Positions 24,982-33,746 of a stretch of DNA of 33,746 bases are shown piece by piece. The position numbers and the translations under genes were made by a program. The notes beneath the pieces were generated by a model. That model was not told the origin of the DNA, made no database searches, and worked only from the letters and a program-made list of their open reading frames with translations. Source of the stretch: Chrysochromulina tobinii (Eukaryota; Haptophyta; Prymnesiales; Chrysochromulinaceae). The stretch covers positions 1-33,746 of the forward strand of contig JWZX01002790.1 of the NCBI GenBank assembly GCA_001275005.1, in the 5' to 3' direction. Position 1 is the first letter of the stretch, and the number at the start of each line of letters is the position of its first letter.

Positions 24982-27900
24982 ATGCCTCTCAACGTGGGCG
25001 ACGTCGTGCGCGTCAAGCCGAGCGTGTCGAAGCCGGCCTACGGCTGGGGCAGCGTCACCCATAACTCCGTGGGGATCGTCATACGCGTCGACTCGGACGG
25101 TGACTTGAAGGTGGATTGGCCCAACTCGCCCGGTTGGAATGGGAAAAGCTCTGAGATGGAGTTGGTCACCGCCAACACTACGCAGGCGATCCAAGTGCCC
25201 CAGCATCAGCACATTCTCAAGTTTCACCGCCGTGAGCGGGGTTATAACTGCGACGTCTGCCGCCGTTCCTTCAGCGCCGGGGATCACAGCTACTACTGCA
25301 GCACCTGCGACTTTGACGCCTGCATTTCGTGCTCGTCGAAGTACTTCACACAGCCACCCACCGTCGCGAGTTCCCAGCCACCGGTCGGGCTGAGCCGGCT
25401 CGTCGAGTCGCTGAAAAAGGAGGGGGCGATCACCTCGCCCGCGGTCATCCAAGCCTTTCTCAGCGTGGACCGCAAGAAGTACTGCGTCGGTGCGAGCGAC
25501 GACGAGGCTTATGCGGACCGGCCCTATCGATCCATGCAACGCAATGCCGTACATCTGTCGGCACCGAGCATCTACACGCGCTGCGTCGAGCATCTTGATC
25601 TCCAGCCGGGTTTGAGCTTCCTCAACGTCGGCAGCGGGACGGGGTACCTCTCTGCGGTGGTCGCGACGCTCATCGGTCCGAATGCGATCAACCACGGCAT
25701 CGAGCTGCGCACGTCGAACGTCGAGCTGTCGCGCACCCTCGCAGCTGAGCGCGGGCTCTCGTCCATTGTGTTCCACAACCGCTCCATTCGTGCAGTCGAT
25801 CCGAAGGCCTCGATGAAGTTTGACCGGATCTATGTTGGCGCGGCGGCGAATGCGGAGGAGCGCACGCTCGTGGCGCAGCTGCTCAAGATCGGCGGACTCT
25901 GCGTGGGCCCGTATGACAACGCGAGCGGCGGCCAGCAAATGCTGAAGCTCGAGCGATACGGCACGGAAGGCGAGGTGCGCTTGCGCGAAACAGTGTTGAT
26001 GGGCGTGAACTTTTCCTCACTGCTGCGCGGGCGCGAGCTGACCGATGTCGCGCACGATACGCCCGCCAACCCGCTCGAGCCCCTAGCCCTGGGGTCGAAG
26101 TCGGTCCCGCAGCCATCCACTGTCGCGGGTTCCCGCCCACGGGTAGGGCAGAGCGTGCGTGTCGTCGACGGTCATCGAAAGGGACAAACAGGCACCCTCA
26201 TCGAGGATGACGGCAGCCCTAACATGCCATTCAAGGTCAGGTTTTCGGACTCGGGCATATTATGGTTGAACCTGCTTGACGTTGAAGCAGTTGGTCCTGC
26301 TGGTGGGGGCGCCGTCATTGCGCTCGAAGGCGGCTCGCTTGCCGGCGGGTATCGTAAGGACGACCGCGTGACGGCTGGCGTCGCTTGTGGTAAAGTCGCG
26401 GTTGGAGACGCAGGCACGGTGATTGGCCCTTGCACCTCTGAGTGCGACGATAAGGCGAGTCGAGTGTGCGTCGAGTTTGACGGTGGGAAGGGACAGATCA
26501 ACTACGTCGCTTCGACTCAACTTACTCTGATCACGCTTGCCGGCGGGCACCGGAGGGGAGACCGTGTGACGGCTGCCGTTGCTCATGGTAAAGTCGCGGT
26601 TGGAGACGCAGGCACGGTGATTGGCCCTTGCACCGCTGAGTGTGCCGATAAGGCGAGCCGTGTGTGCGTCGAGTTTGATGGCGGGAAGGGACAGATCAAC
26701 TATGTCGCTTCAAGCCAGATCAATCTGATAACGCTCGCCGGTGGGTACCGGAGGGGCGACCGTGTGGCGGCTGCCATCGCTCATGATAAAGTCGCGGTTG
26801 GAGATGCAGGCACGGTGATTGGACCTTGCAGCAATCAGGGTAACGAGCATGCACAGCGTGTTTGTGTCGAGTTTGATGGCGGGAAAGGACAGATCAACTA
26901 CCTCGCTTCGTCTCAGCTTACCCTGATCACGCTCGCCGGCGGGTACCGGAGGGGCGACCGCGTGACGGCTGCCCAAGCTCATGACAAAGTCGCGGTTGGA
27001 GACGCAGGCACGGTGATTGGCCCTTGCAGCAATGAGTGTGCCGACAAGGCGAATCGTGTGTGCGTCGAGTTTGATGGCGGGAAGGGACAGATCAACTACC
27101 TCGCTTCGACTCAGCTTAATCTGTCAACGATCGCCGGCGGGTACCGGAGGGGCGACCGCGTGACGGCTGGCGTCGCTTGTGGTAAAGTCGCGGTTGGAGA
27201 CGCAGGCACGGTGATTGGCCCTTGCACCGCTGAGTGTGCCGACAAGACTAGTCGTGTGTGCGTCGAGTTTGATGGCGGGAAAGGACAGATCAATTACCTC
27301 GCTTCGACTCAGCTTACCCTGATCACGCTCGCCGGCGGGTACCGGAGGGGCGACCGCGTGACGGCTGTCATCGCTCATGATAAAGTCGCGGTTGGAGACG
27401 CAGGCACGGTGATTGGCCCTTGCACCTCTGAGTCTGCCGATAAGGCGAGCCGTGTGTGCGTCGAGTTTGATGGCGGGAAGGGACAGATCAACTATGTCGC
27501 TTCGATCCAGATCAATCTGATAACGCTCGCCGGCGGGTACCGGAGGGGAGACCGTGTGACGGCTGCCGTTGCTCATGGTAAAGTCGCGGTTGGAGACGCA
27601 GGCACGGTGATTGGCCCTTGCACCTCTGAGTGTGCCGATAAGGCGAGCCGTGTGTGCGTCGAGTTTGATGGCGGGAAGGGACAGATCAACTATGTCGCTT
27701 CAAGCCAGATACAGAAGGTGGCGGAGAAGTCCGCCGCAGATAAGGCCGCCGCGGAGAAGGCCGCCGCGGAGAAGGCCGCCGCAGAGAAGGCCGCCGCGGA
27801 GAAGGCCGCCGCGGAGAAGAGGACCCGCGACTTGTTCGAGGCTGCAAAGGCTGGTAACAACGACGAGCTCAAGAGGCTGATCGACCTGGGTGGCGACGTC

Positions 27901-29766
27901 CTTTGGAAGAATCCTAACGACAGCGGGATGACTGCACTCCACTATGCCGCTTTTGGAGGGCATTTGGCCTGCGTCGAGACGCTGCTCCTTGCCAAGGTGC
28001 GTTTAGTGGACAACCTGACCCCCGACGAGGCGACGGCACTCCACTCTGCCGCATGCGGAGGGCACGTGAACTGCATCGAGGCGTTGCTTCGCGCCAACGT
28101 GCGATTGGACGCCACGAAGACAGACGGGGACACGGCGCTCCACAGAGCAGCCTGCCTCAACAAGCCGGACGCCGTGACGCGGCTGCTCGCCGCGGGTGCC
28201 GGTACGGCGATTCGAAACAAGGCCGGCCAGACAGCGCTCGACGTTGCACGGAAGGAGGGCCACATCTCGGTCATCGCGCTGCTTGAGGCCGCGGAGAAGG
28301 CCAACCCGATTTCATCGATTGTCGACTCTGCACGCCTCAGGTTCGGTAGCTTGCTCGAGGAGATGGAAGCAGCCATGAAGGCTCAGAAGGCAGCGGCGGA
28401 GAAGGCGGCGGCCGAGAAGGCGGCGGCGGAGAAGGCGGCGGCCGAGAAGGCGGCGGCGGAGAAGGCGGCGGCGGAGAAGGCCGCGGCCGAGAAGGCGGCA
28501 GCCGAGAAGGCGGCAGCCGAGAAGGCGGCAGCCGAGAAGGCTGCCGCCGAGAGAGCCGCAGCAGCGGCAGCGGCGGAGGCGGTGGCGCTTCGTCGCGAGT
28601 TGGAAGCCATGCGTGCCACCTCCGAGAAGGCGGCAGCTGAGGCAAAGGCGGCGGCCGAGAGGGCGGCGGCTGAGGCGAAGAAGGCGGCCGAGAAGGCGGC
28701 GGCCGAGGCAAAGGCGGCGGCCGAGAGGGCGGCGGCTGAGGCGAAGAAGGCGGCCGAGAAGGCAGCGGCCGAGGCAAAGGCGGCGGCCGAGAAGGCGGCG
28801 GCCGAGAAGGCCGCAGCCGAGAAGGCCGCAGCTGAGAAAGCAGCAGCCGAGAGGGCGGAGAGCGCAAAACCCGGGCCCGCTGCGGAGCCGGCCGCCAAGC
28901 TGACCGCCCAGCTGCAACGTCTGCCGACAGCCGTTTCCCTCTTTCTCAATCAGTGGGGACTGCGGTTTGACACGCCAGCCGCGGGGTTGGCGCTGCCAGA
29001 GCGGCACGCAGTACCCTCGCAGGTCACCTCGAAAGAAGCGGTGCGAAAGTTGCATCGCCAGCAAACAGTCTCGCATCTGCCGGAGAGCTGGAATGCCGAG
29101 GAACGATTCGCAGTGCCAGATGTTATCACCGAGCAGATGACTCAGGTCGTTAAGAGCGGAGTGCTCGCGCTATTGCCACAGGGCATGCAGTTTCAGGACT
29201 TCTATCCCGAGGTGGTGATCTCGTACGCGTCGGGTCGCCGCCTTTGGCAGGACTGCGACGGTGCTGGACCGGGCATGTATTATGCGGCGGGGATCCTCAA
29301 GATCCTCCATGAGCGCGGCGTGCGATGCTTCAGCGGGCTGCACGTCCCACCTGGTACCGATTGGGAAGTCTTCATGCTGCGTCTGAACTCGCGACGTGCC
29401 CAAGCCAAGGTACTGATCGTCGTGCTGACTGCGGCATTGTTCGACTCCAAGCCGTGTCTCAAGGAGCTCAATGCGGCCATCAAGAAGGGTATCCCGGTGC
29501 TACCGATCCGATTTGAGGACAAGTTACCCGGGCACAAAGATCAGTGGGCGAGGTTTACGGACGAGGAATCGGAGCTCATGATATATCGTGTACAGGAGCA
29601 CCTCAGCAAGGTGAACTCCATCCCGCACCCTGGCACAGTGCTCACGGTGCCCGATTCCATGAACACGGTCGTGGGTCTGATTGATAAGCATCTTGGGATT
29701 GAGCGAACTTACATTTCCCAGGGCATGGCGGGCAATCATGATCGTGACGATAGCTATGAGGCGTAG
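24982..29766 (+). CDS. Multidomain PCMT - SH3-like repeats - ankyrin - TIR protein
   Basis: The protein has 1594 residues from ATG 24982, with no intron. Domains in order: (1) residues 1-60, MIB/HERC2-like beta module ([35 protein letters not shown]). (2) 74-121, C1-like zinc finger (YNCDVC...[14 protein letters not shown]). (3) about 134-355, protein-L-isoaspartate O-methyltransferase (PCMT) fold with SAM motif [13 protein letters not shown] at 213-224 and the LSAP element. (4) 383-440, SH3-like segment ([21 protein letters not shown]). (5) 452-913, seven 66-residue repeats ([23 protein letters not shown]...[15 protein letters not shown]). (6) about 911-946, AAEK coil. (7) about 948-1105, four ankyrin repeats. 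(8) 1134-1293, two long AAEK/AAEAK coils. (9) about 1405-1575, [13 protein letters not shown]-loop-like VPPGTDW, and CLKEL with E1495 where NAD-cleaving TIRs have their catalytic glutamate. A sensor/effector role is inferred. Confidence 0.88.
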   Translation: MPLNVGDVVRVKPSVSKPAYGWGSVTHNSVGIVIRVDSDGDLKVDWPNSPGWNGKSSEMELVTANTTQAIQVPQHQHILKFHRRERGYNCDVCRRSFSAGDHSYYCSTCDFDACISCSSKYFTQPPTVASSQPPVGLSRLVESLKKEGAITSPAVIQAFLSVDRKKYCVGASDDEAYADRPYRSMQRNAVHLSAPSIYTRCVEHLDLQPGLSFLNVGSGTGYLSAVVATLIGPNAINHGIELRTSNVELSRTLAAERGLSSIVFHNRSIRAVDPKASMKFDRIYVGAAANAEERTLVAQLLKIGGLCVGPYDNASGGQQMLKLERYGTEGEVRLRETVLMGVNFSSLLRGRELTDVAHDTPANPLEPLALGSKSVPQPSTVAGSRPRVGQSVRVVDGHRKGQTGTLIEDDGSPNMPFKVRFSDSGILWLNLLDVEAVGPAGGGAVIALEGGSLAGGYRKDDRVTAGVACGKVAVGDAGTVIGPCTSECDDKASRVCVEFDGGKGQINYVASTQLTLITLAGGHRRGDRVTAAVAHGKVAVGDAGTVIGPCTAECADKASRVCVEFDGGKGQINYVASSQINLITLAGGYRRGDRVAAAIAHDKVAVGDAGTVIGPCSNQGNEHAQRVCVEFDGGKGQINYLASSQLTLITLAGGYRRGDRVTAAQAHDKVAVGDAGTVIGPCSNECADKANRVCVEFDGGKGQINYLASTQLNLSTIAGGYRRGDRVTAGVACGKVAVGDAGTVIGPCTAECADKTSRVCVEFDGGKGQINYLASTQLTLITLAGGYRRGDRVTAVIAHDKVAVGDAGTVIGPCTSESADKASRVCVEFDGGKGQINYVASIQINLITLAGGYRRGDRVTAAVAHGKVAVGDAGTVIGPCTSECADKASRVCVEFDGGKGQINYVASSQIQKVAEKSAADKAAAEKAAAEKAAAEKAAAEKAAAEKRTRDLFEAAKAGNNDELKRLIDLGGDVLWKNPNDSGMTALHYAAFGGHLACVETLLLAKVRLVDNLTPDEATALHSAACGGHVNCIEALLRANVRLDATKTDGDTALHRAACLNKPDAVTRLLAAGAGTAIRNKAGQTALDVARKEGHISVIALLEAAEKANPISSIVDSARLRFGSLLEEMEAAMKAQKAAAEKAAAEKAAAEKAAAEKAAAEKAAAEKAAAEKAAAEKAAAEKAAAEKAAAERAAAAAAAEAVALRRELEAMRATSEKAAAEAKAAAERAAAEAKKAAEKAAAEAKAAAERAAAEAKKAAEKAAAEAKAAAEKAAAEKAAAEKAAAEKAAAERAESAKPGPAAEPAAKLTAQLQRLPTAVSLFLNQWGLRFDTPAAGLALPERHAVPSQVTSKEAVRKLHRQQTVSHLPESWNAEERFAVPDVITEQMTQVVKSGVLALLPQGMQFQDFYPEVVISYASGRRLWQDCDGAGPGMYYAAGILKILHERGVRCFSGLHVPPGTDWEVFMLRLNSRRAQAKVLIVVLTAALFDSKPCLKELNAAIKKGIPVLPIRFEDKLPGHKDQWARFTDEESELMIYRVQEHLSKVNSIPHPGTVLTVPDSMNTVVGLIDKHLGIERTYISQGMAGNHDRDDSYEA
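26335..27720 (+). repeat. Seven 198-bp in-frame tandem repeats
   Basis: Units begin at 26335, 26533, 26731, 26929, 27127, 27325 and 27523. Each encodes 66 residues of an SH3/KOW-like beta module starting (T/S)LAGG. Long stretches, for example over [15 protein letters not shown] and [12 protein letters not shown], are almost identical in DNA including third codon positions. Unit 3 differs most (SNQGNEHAQ in the loop). Confidence 0.95.
28381..28860 (+). repeat. GCGGCGGAGAAG-type low-complexity repeat encoding AAEK coils
   Basis: Twelve-base units encode AAAEK/AAEK, first at 28381-28560 and again, as [18 protein letters not shown]-type units, at 28621-28860; a shorter block lies at about 27730-27820. 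The predicted product is a long, highly charged single alpha helix or coiled coil. Confidence 0.85.
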
Positions 29767-30205
29767 CAGTCGACCTCGGACCTGGGTAAGTCGCTGAAGC
29801 GGTAGGGCTTGCTAAGTTTGACGGTCATGACGCTAGCAGGACACCACCTGGGTGCGAACTTTTTTGTAGCTTTTCTCTGGATATATGCTGAGCCTGTGGC
29901 GCTGTGTGGGTCGACGGGTCTGTGCCCCTCTGCCGCGGGCGCCTGCGCGGTGCCTCTTTCGCTCCTCAACAGTCAACTCGACTCCACTAGTACAGTCGTT
30001 TCTCGGGGGGATGAGTGGGTGGCCGGACTGATGTGTGCGATTGGTCGGGTTCGCTTTTATAGTTCACTAATTCGCACGCGCGCAGCACACGTCATATCAC
30101 GCATTAGCGCACGCCCGTCAGCGGAAGGGGATGGGCACAATCATGGTGGGCACGAACCCCTCACCGCTCGGCTATCGACAAGTTTGTGCTCCGGCTGTAT
30201 AAAGA
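29767..30205. other. Convergent intergenic region
   Basis: 439 bases between the TIR gene and DUF5695-type gene 3' ends. I see no gene or repeat. TATAAA near 30197 has no plus-strand gene behind it. Confidence 0.4.
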
Positions 30206-33200
30206 CTAGTTGACATCTCCCCTTTGTTTCTGCGCATCACTGTTCACTTCCAGCTCACGCCGACCTCGGTGAGCCCCCCCCGCCGCCGGAGGGATCTCAT
30301 ACGCGCCGCGGCTGAAGGTGTAGGTGCCTATCGGAGCAAAGGTGCGGCTTCCCGCCCTCGTGAGTAGCCGCAGCCGGAACTTGCTCAGAGGCTGCGCGTC
30401 TATTCGTGAGAAGAAGACCCGCACGCCGAGCAGCTCATCGCCAGCTGCCGTGCATTTCCAGTCGCACTCGACGCGCCCGATGGTGCCCGCATCAGAGCTG
30501 ATCTGAAGCCCGAGGGGAGCAATGAAGACGCGCCGACGGTACGAGTCGCGAGGCTCGAGCGTGAGCGTACCGCCCGGGGTGGGCGGCGGTACGATGCCAG
30601 CGACCACGCCACCCTCACGGGCGCCGCCGTCAAAAGGGCCAAGCGCCACGTCGCAAAAGTAGCACTGCCACCCAAAGTCTGGGTGGAGGACGAGAAAGGA
30701 CTGGGTATTGTGGGTGTGCCCATAGAGTGCGAGGCCCCAGTCACCCGATGCCGGATCAAAGTACAAGTTGGCCGGGTCGCTGTGGAATCCCATCGAGTTG
30801 GCTCCCGTGGCCGGGTCGATGTTGGTCAGCACGCCGCCAATGGAGCCCGCGGCGAGACGGAGCAGGTAGAGGTCATCCGGGCTGCTCAGGAAAGCCTCGG
30901 TGCTCGGGATGGAGTTGAGCCCACTGCGGTAGTGTTGCAGAATGCGCTCAGTCCCCCCGTCGAACTCGATGTACCTACAGTCAGATCGCCATCAGGGAGA
31001 CCGTCAGAGGCGCCGAGAGGCCATCGGGGGCTATCCGAGCAAGAATCCGAGCAATCTCCCCCATCGAGCTCAACATACCCATTGTTCCCAAAGTCACCCA
31101 TCCCGTATGACGATCCATGCCACGCCCAATTTGGAACGAGGGGCGTGTAGGCGAGGATCTGGTCGAGAGCACTCCGAGCCAGCGCCGCCGCGGCCGTACG
31201 ATCGCCCGATGGGAGGCTTGGGAGGCTTCCAAAGTACGCTCCCCACACAAAGGACTCTTCTTGGCCGGTGGTGTCCCACGCGAACTCGGAGCCCGCGCCC
31301 GGCAGTCCCGTCTGATTCGCCCACGGCAGCGTTCGATTTTCGGCCAGGTACCAGTGGCAGCCCGGGTACGCGGGTCCACGGTCGCCTGGGTCGCCGGGCC
31401 CGGGGACAGGAACGCCCGGGGGAGCGTAGAAGCGGCACACGTTCTCGACGCCTCTCAAGGTGCGGTTCTCCATGATCTGTTCCACCACGGCCGCCTCGTC
31501 GGTCATACCCTCGTCCTTGAGCGCTTTGAGGATGGTCCAAAAGTTGGTGCCGTCCATGAGCCCTTGGTGCGAGTACCTGATGAGGGAGGCAATCAATATT
31601 CATACAACAGGCGATTCGGAGGCTGGCGGTCTAGAAGACATCAAGAGGCAAATTAGGGCAGCACGTACCAGCACGCCTGGTAGGCCATCGCGACGATCGT
31701 CTTGTACGCACGGTTCAGGTACCAGCGTGGCTCGTGCGTCGCCTTGAGCAGGTCATAATTCGCCAGCGCGAGATACATCGCGAGATAGACCGAGGACTGA
31801 TGAGGGTAGTTGTACGCACGTCCGAGCGATGCGGCACGTCCTTGGTCCCAGCGCCAGCCCGGCCAGCCCGGCGGGCACGGGGTCGTGCCTTCTTGATCGC
31901 AAAACCAGCGCCAGTCGTAGTCGTACCTGTGCGTGGAGAGGGCGCCGTGATGAGTACTTGCATGCTGGGCGCTCTGCCAGTCGCGGCGTAGTACCCGGGC
32001 ATCTTGGGCTGGGTGGTCAGGTTGATCGGCACCCAGAACATCGACGACATGATCCCATCGGCAGTGGGGCCCACGATGTCCTTGGGCCCACACGAGGGAT
32101 TCTCGAGACTTTCCGCGCCCTCAACACATTGGAGAGACGCACCGAAGGGCAACCCCGGCTTGATGCCATACAGAGTCTGCGTCACGTACGCGTCCAGCTT
32201 GGCCACCTCTTCCACAGTCGGCTGTCCGCTCACCTTAGCCGCGAAGCCGACATTCGCGCCCGCTCCGGCCTCGTCCGAGAGACCGTTATTAAAGATCCGA
32301 TGGTCCTCGTAACCGCCGCCTCCGTGGTATCCAATCTGCTTCTTGAGATCCCGATTATAGCCGAGAACACAGGGCGCGCGTCCGAACGGATCAGACATGT
32401 TGGCGTACCAGGCACCGTTCACAGCGTCGGTGACGAAGCGACCGTAGGCTCCGACGAGCTCGTCGAGTGGCGGGAGCACGTGGTAGGATGCTACCGTGGA
32501 GGATCCGTCCGAGAAGGTGAGAGTGATCGCCACACGGCCGTGCGTTGCGATCGGAAATCCCGTGCTCGTCACGCCAATCGATTGGTAGCCAAAGTTGCCT
32601 ATCGCTACTGGAGGGGCAAGCGCTACGGCGGAGGCGGGCGTCGCTTGCACCATCTGCAGCGTCGCGTTGCGTGGCGGGAGCACGAGCAGCGTCGCGTTCG
32701 CCATGTCGGTCGCGATCGTGTACCCCGGCACCGCCTGCAGCACGGCCAGCCCCGCGGCGGCGAGGGCATCTTCTTTGTCCCGTACCGACGGCGCCAAAAA
32801 AAAGCGATAGCTGATGGTCAGGCTGGCGCCCGGTGCGACCTCGGCCGCGGTGGGCACTACCCAGGGCTTGCTGCTCTCCCACTCCTTCTCGGCATAGGCC
32901 TTCGAGTGGCTCATGAGCTCATACAACCGACCACCGCTCGCCTCTCGCATCAGCCTCCACGCTTGCACCCCGGCCGTGCCCTCGGGCGCGACCATCAGAA
33001 CGGTCCCTTTGCCCGTCATACGGGTGACGCTCACCCAGCCCGAGGCGCCTATGATGGACGGGTCGATCATCGAGCATTGGGCTGCGAGCTCATCGAGAGA
33101 GCGCTGTCCGCCACCTTGTGTGTCCATCGTCTCGAAGACCATCGCGAGGCCCCAGCTGCCCACCTCGAGCGCCGTGCTACCCGTATTTGCGAGGGTGAAC

Positions 33201-33688
33201 CACATGCGGAAACCCTGCCCATCAGAGGCGCGCGCGTAGTGCCGCTCGAGCGTCAGCCGATGTGCGGCACCCGCCGAGCCGAGCGTCGCAGTCACGTTGG
33301 CCGCGGCGAGCTCGGTGGCCGGCGTCGGCGCGAACGGTACCGCGGCCTCTGGAGCGGCGGCCGTCGTGAGCGTGTCGTACGACGCCACGCCCACTTGCCG
33401 CACCCGAAGCGTCACATCACCCAGCCGATGCGAGCCGCCAAACGGGCGCGGCGGCACAAAGCCAAACTCGCCGCCCGGCACGTCAGATGCGGGCGCTTTG
33501 AGCGCAACAATAGTCTGGCGCACGCCGTCGAGGGTCACGTTCATGATGGGCTCATGCAAACCGCCTTTGACGGTGAAGGTGATGTCTTGCACCAAGGCGC
33601 TGTATGACAGCCTCGCGTCGGCATCGGACTTCCTCGATGCCGTCGCTGATGCGAGCCCGCTCACGGCGATGATGAGTAGGCCTGACAT
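30206..33688 (-). CDS. Secreted DUF5695-type protein, four exons
   Basis: From ATG 33688 the gene reads as four exons: 33688-31995, 31926-31669, 31576-31079 and 30974-30206, separated by introns of 68, 92 and 104 bases. Every junction is phase 2 and rejoins to one 1072-residue frame. Donors are GTACTA, GTACGT and GTATGT; acceptors are CAG, CAG and TAG. Each junction restores a family motif: KMPG/YDYDWRWFCDQEG, QACW/YSHQGLMDGTNFW and FGNNG/YIEFDGGTERILQHY. Residues 1-18 are a signal peptide. The order of motifs (RLGDVTLRVR near the start, YNYPHQSSVYLAMYLALANYDLL, FAWDTTGQEES, YTPLVPNWAWHG, HYRSGLNSIPS, DDLYLLRLAAGSIGGVLTNID, HPDFGWQCYF, VFIAPLGLQI) is what I recall for DUF5695, a family of bacteria, fungi and some algae with an all-alpha barrel-like core suggestive of a polysaccharide-active enzyme. 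Several N-glycosylation sequons fit secretion. The enzyme activity is unproven. Confidence 0.83.
30975..31078 (-). other. Intron 3 of the DUF5695-type gene (104 bp)
   Basis: It begins GTATGTTG and ends CTGTAG, phase 2. The intron start would itself encode YVELDGG, nearly the same as YIEFDGG at the start of the next exon. Confidence 0.8.
31577..31668 (-). other. Intron 2 of the DUF5695-type gene (92 bp)
   Basis: It begins GTACGTG and ends CTCATCAG, phase 2. It contains an in-frame TAA soon after the donor. Confidence 0.8.
31927..31994 (-). other. Intron 1 of the DUF5695-type gene (68 bp)
   Basis: It begins GTACTAC after the codon bases GG and ends CACAG before G-TAC. Phase 2. Without its removal the frame is lost before the conserved YDYDWRWFC segment. 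Confidence 0.8.
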
Positions 33689-33718
33689 GCGACTTCCAAA
33701 AACTTGATCTGTACAGTA

Positions 33719-33746
33719 CCCCCCCCCCCCCCCCCCCCCCCCCCCC
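33719..33746. repeat. Poly-C run at the window end
   Basis: Twenty-eight consecutive C residues end the window, 31 bases upstream of the DUF5695-type ATG. It may be a sequencing/assembly edge or a true homopolymer. Confidence 0.8.

Noticed and set aside
24835-25938. 367-codon minus-strand frame over the start of the TIR gene
   Set aside because: Overlaps the MIB-like, zinc-finger and PCMT coding region antisense; no recognisable domain.
26335-27720. Tandem repeats considered as satellite, transposon repeat or CRISPR-like array
   Set aside because: The unit is exactly 66 codons, in frame, and encodes a conserved fold inside a larger gene, so it is a protein-domain array.
28312-29076. Cys/Leu/Arg-rich minus-strand frames across the AAEK region
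   Set aside because: Products of the repeated GCGGCGGAGAAG unit read in reverse; composition only.
30975-31669. Separate small genes in place of exons 2-4 of the DUF5695-type gene
   Set aside because: GT-AG introns of 68-104 bases in one phase rejoin all segments into one family-consistent protein.
31829-33607. 592-codon plus-strand open frame opposite the DUF5695-type gene
   Set aside because: Arg/His/Ala-rich with no domain; it mirrors the GC-biased codons of the true minus-strand exon 1.

Overview
This is nuclear DNA from a GC-rich eukaryote, most likely a flagellated microalga. A haptophyte-type alga is my best guess, but this is inference from gene content. The evidence is spliceosomal introns with GT...AG ends, eukaryote-only families (SIRT6-type sirtuin, MGAT5-type glycosyltransferase, F-box, Jupiter/HN1-type, androglobin-like), Ala/Lys/Glu-rich coiled coils, and genes packed on both strands with short intergenic gaps. 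I see no rRNA, tRNA, CRISPR array or transposon.

Layout, left to right. (1) 1-2165, minus: the 5' part of an unrecognised gene that runs off the left edge. (2) 2388-4012, minus: a GT18/MGAT5-like N-acetylglucosaminyltransferase split by a repeat-filled intron. (3) 4136-5827, plus: an F-box protein whose start codon is missing. (4) 6475-7161, minus: an unknown coiled-coil protein. (5) 7522-8469, plus: a SIRT6-type sirtuin, with an AT-rich inverted repeat just upstream. (6) 9325-16823: a compact block of an androglobin-like calpain-fold protein (minus), then a zinc-ribbon/adenylate-kinase fusion, an ankyrin/polyproline protein and a MORN-repeat protein (all plus). These families are often axonemal, so the block may be a cilium/flagellum neighbourhood. 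Two of the genes share a TTGAC pentanucleotide array in front of them. (7) 17555-18631, minus: adenosine kinase. (8) 19966-20697, plus: a small secreted protein of unknown function. (9) 21619-22851, plus: a secreted leucine-rich-repeat protein with a Pro-rich stalk. (10) 23549-24502, minus: a Jupiter-like microtubule-binding protein with six PPGG repeats. (11) 24982-29766, plus: a 1594-residue mosaic protein (MIB/HERC2-like, C1-like zinc finger, PCMT methyltransferase fold, seven 66-residue repeats, ankyrin repeats, long AAEK coils, C-terminal TIR). (12) 30206-33688, minus: a secreted DUF5695-type protein whose four exons I could reconstruct to a single 1072-residue frame. The window ends in a 28-base C run.

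The most novel item is the PCMT-repeat-ankyrin-TIR protein. It joins a damaged-protein methyltransferase fold to a TIR domain that keeps the glutamate position used by NAD-cleaving TIRs, on an intronless frame whose seven internal repeats are nearly identical in DNA. Functions were assigned by reading motifs; no database search was run.
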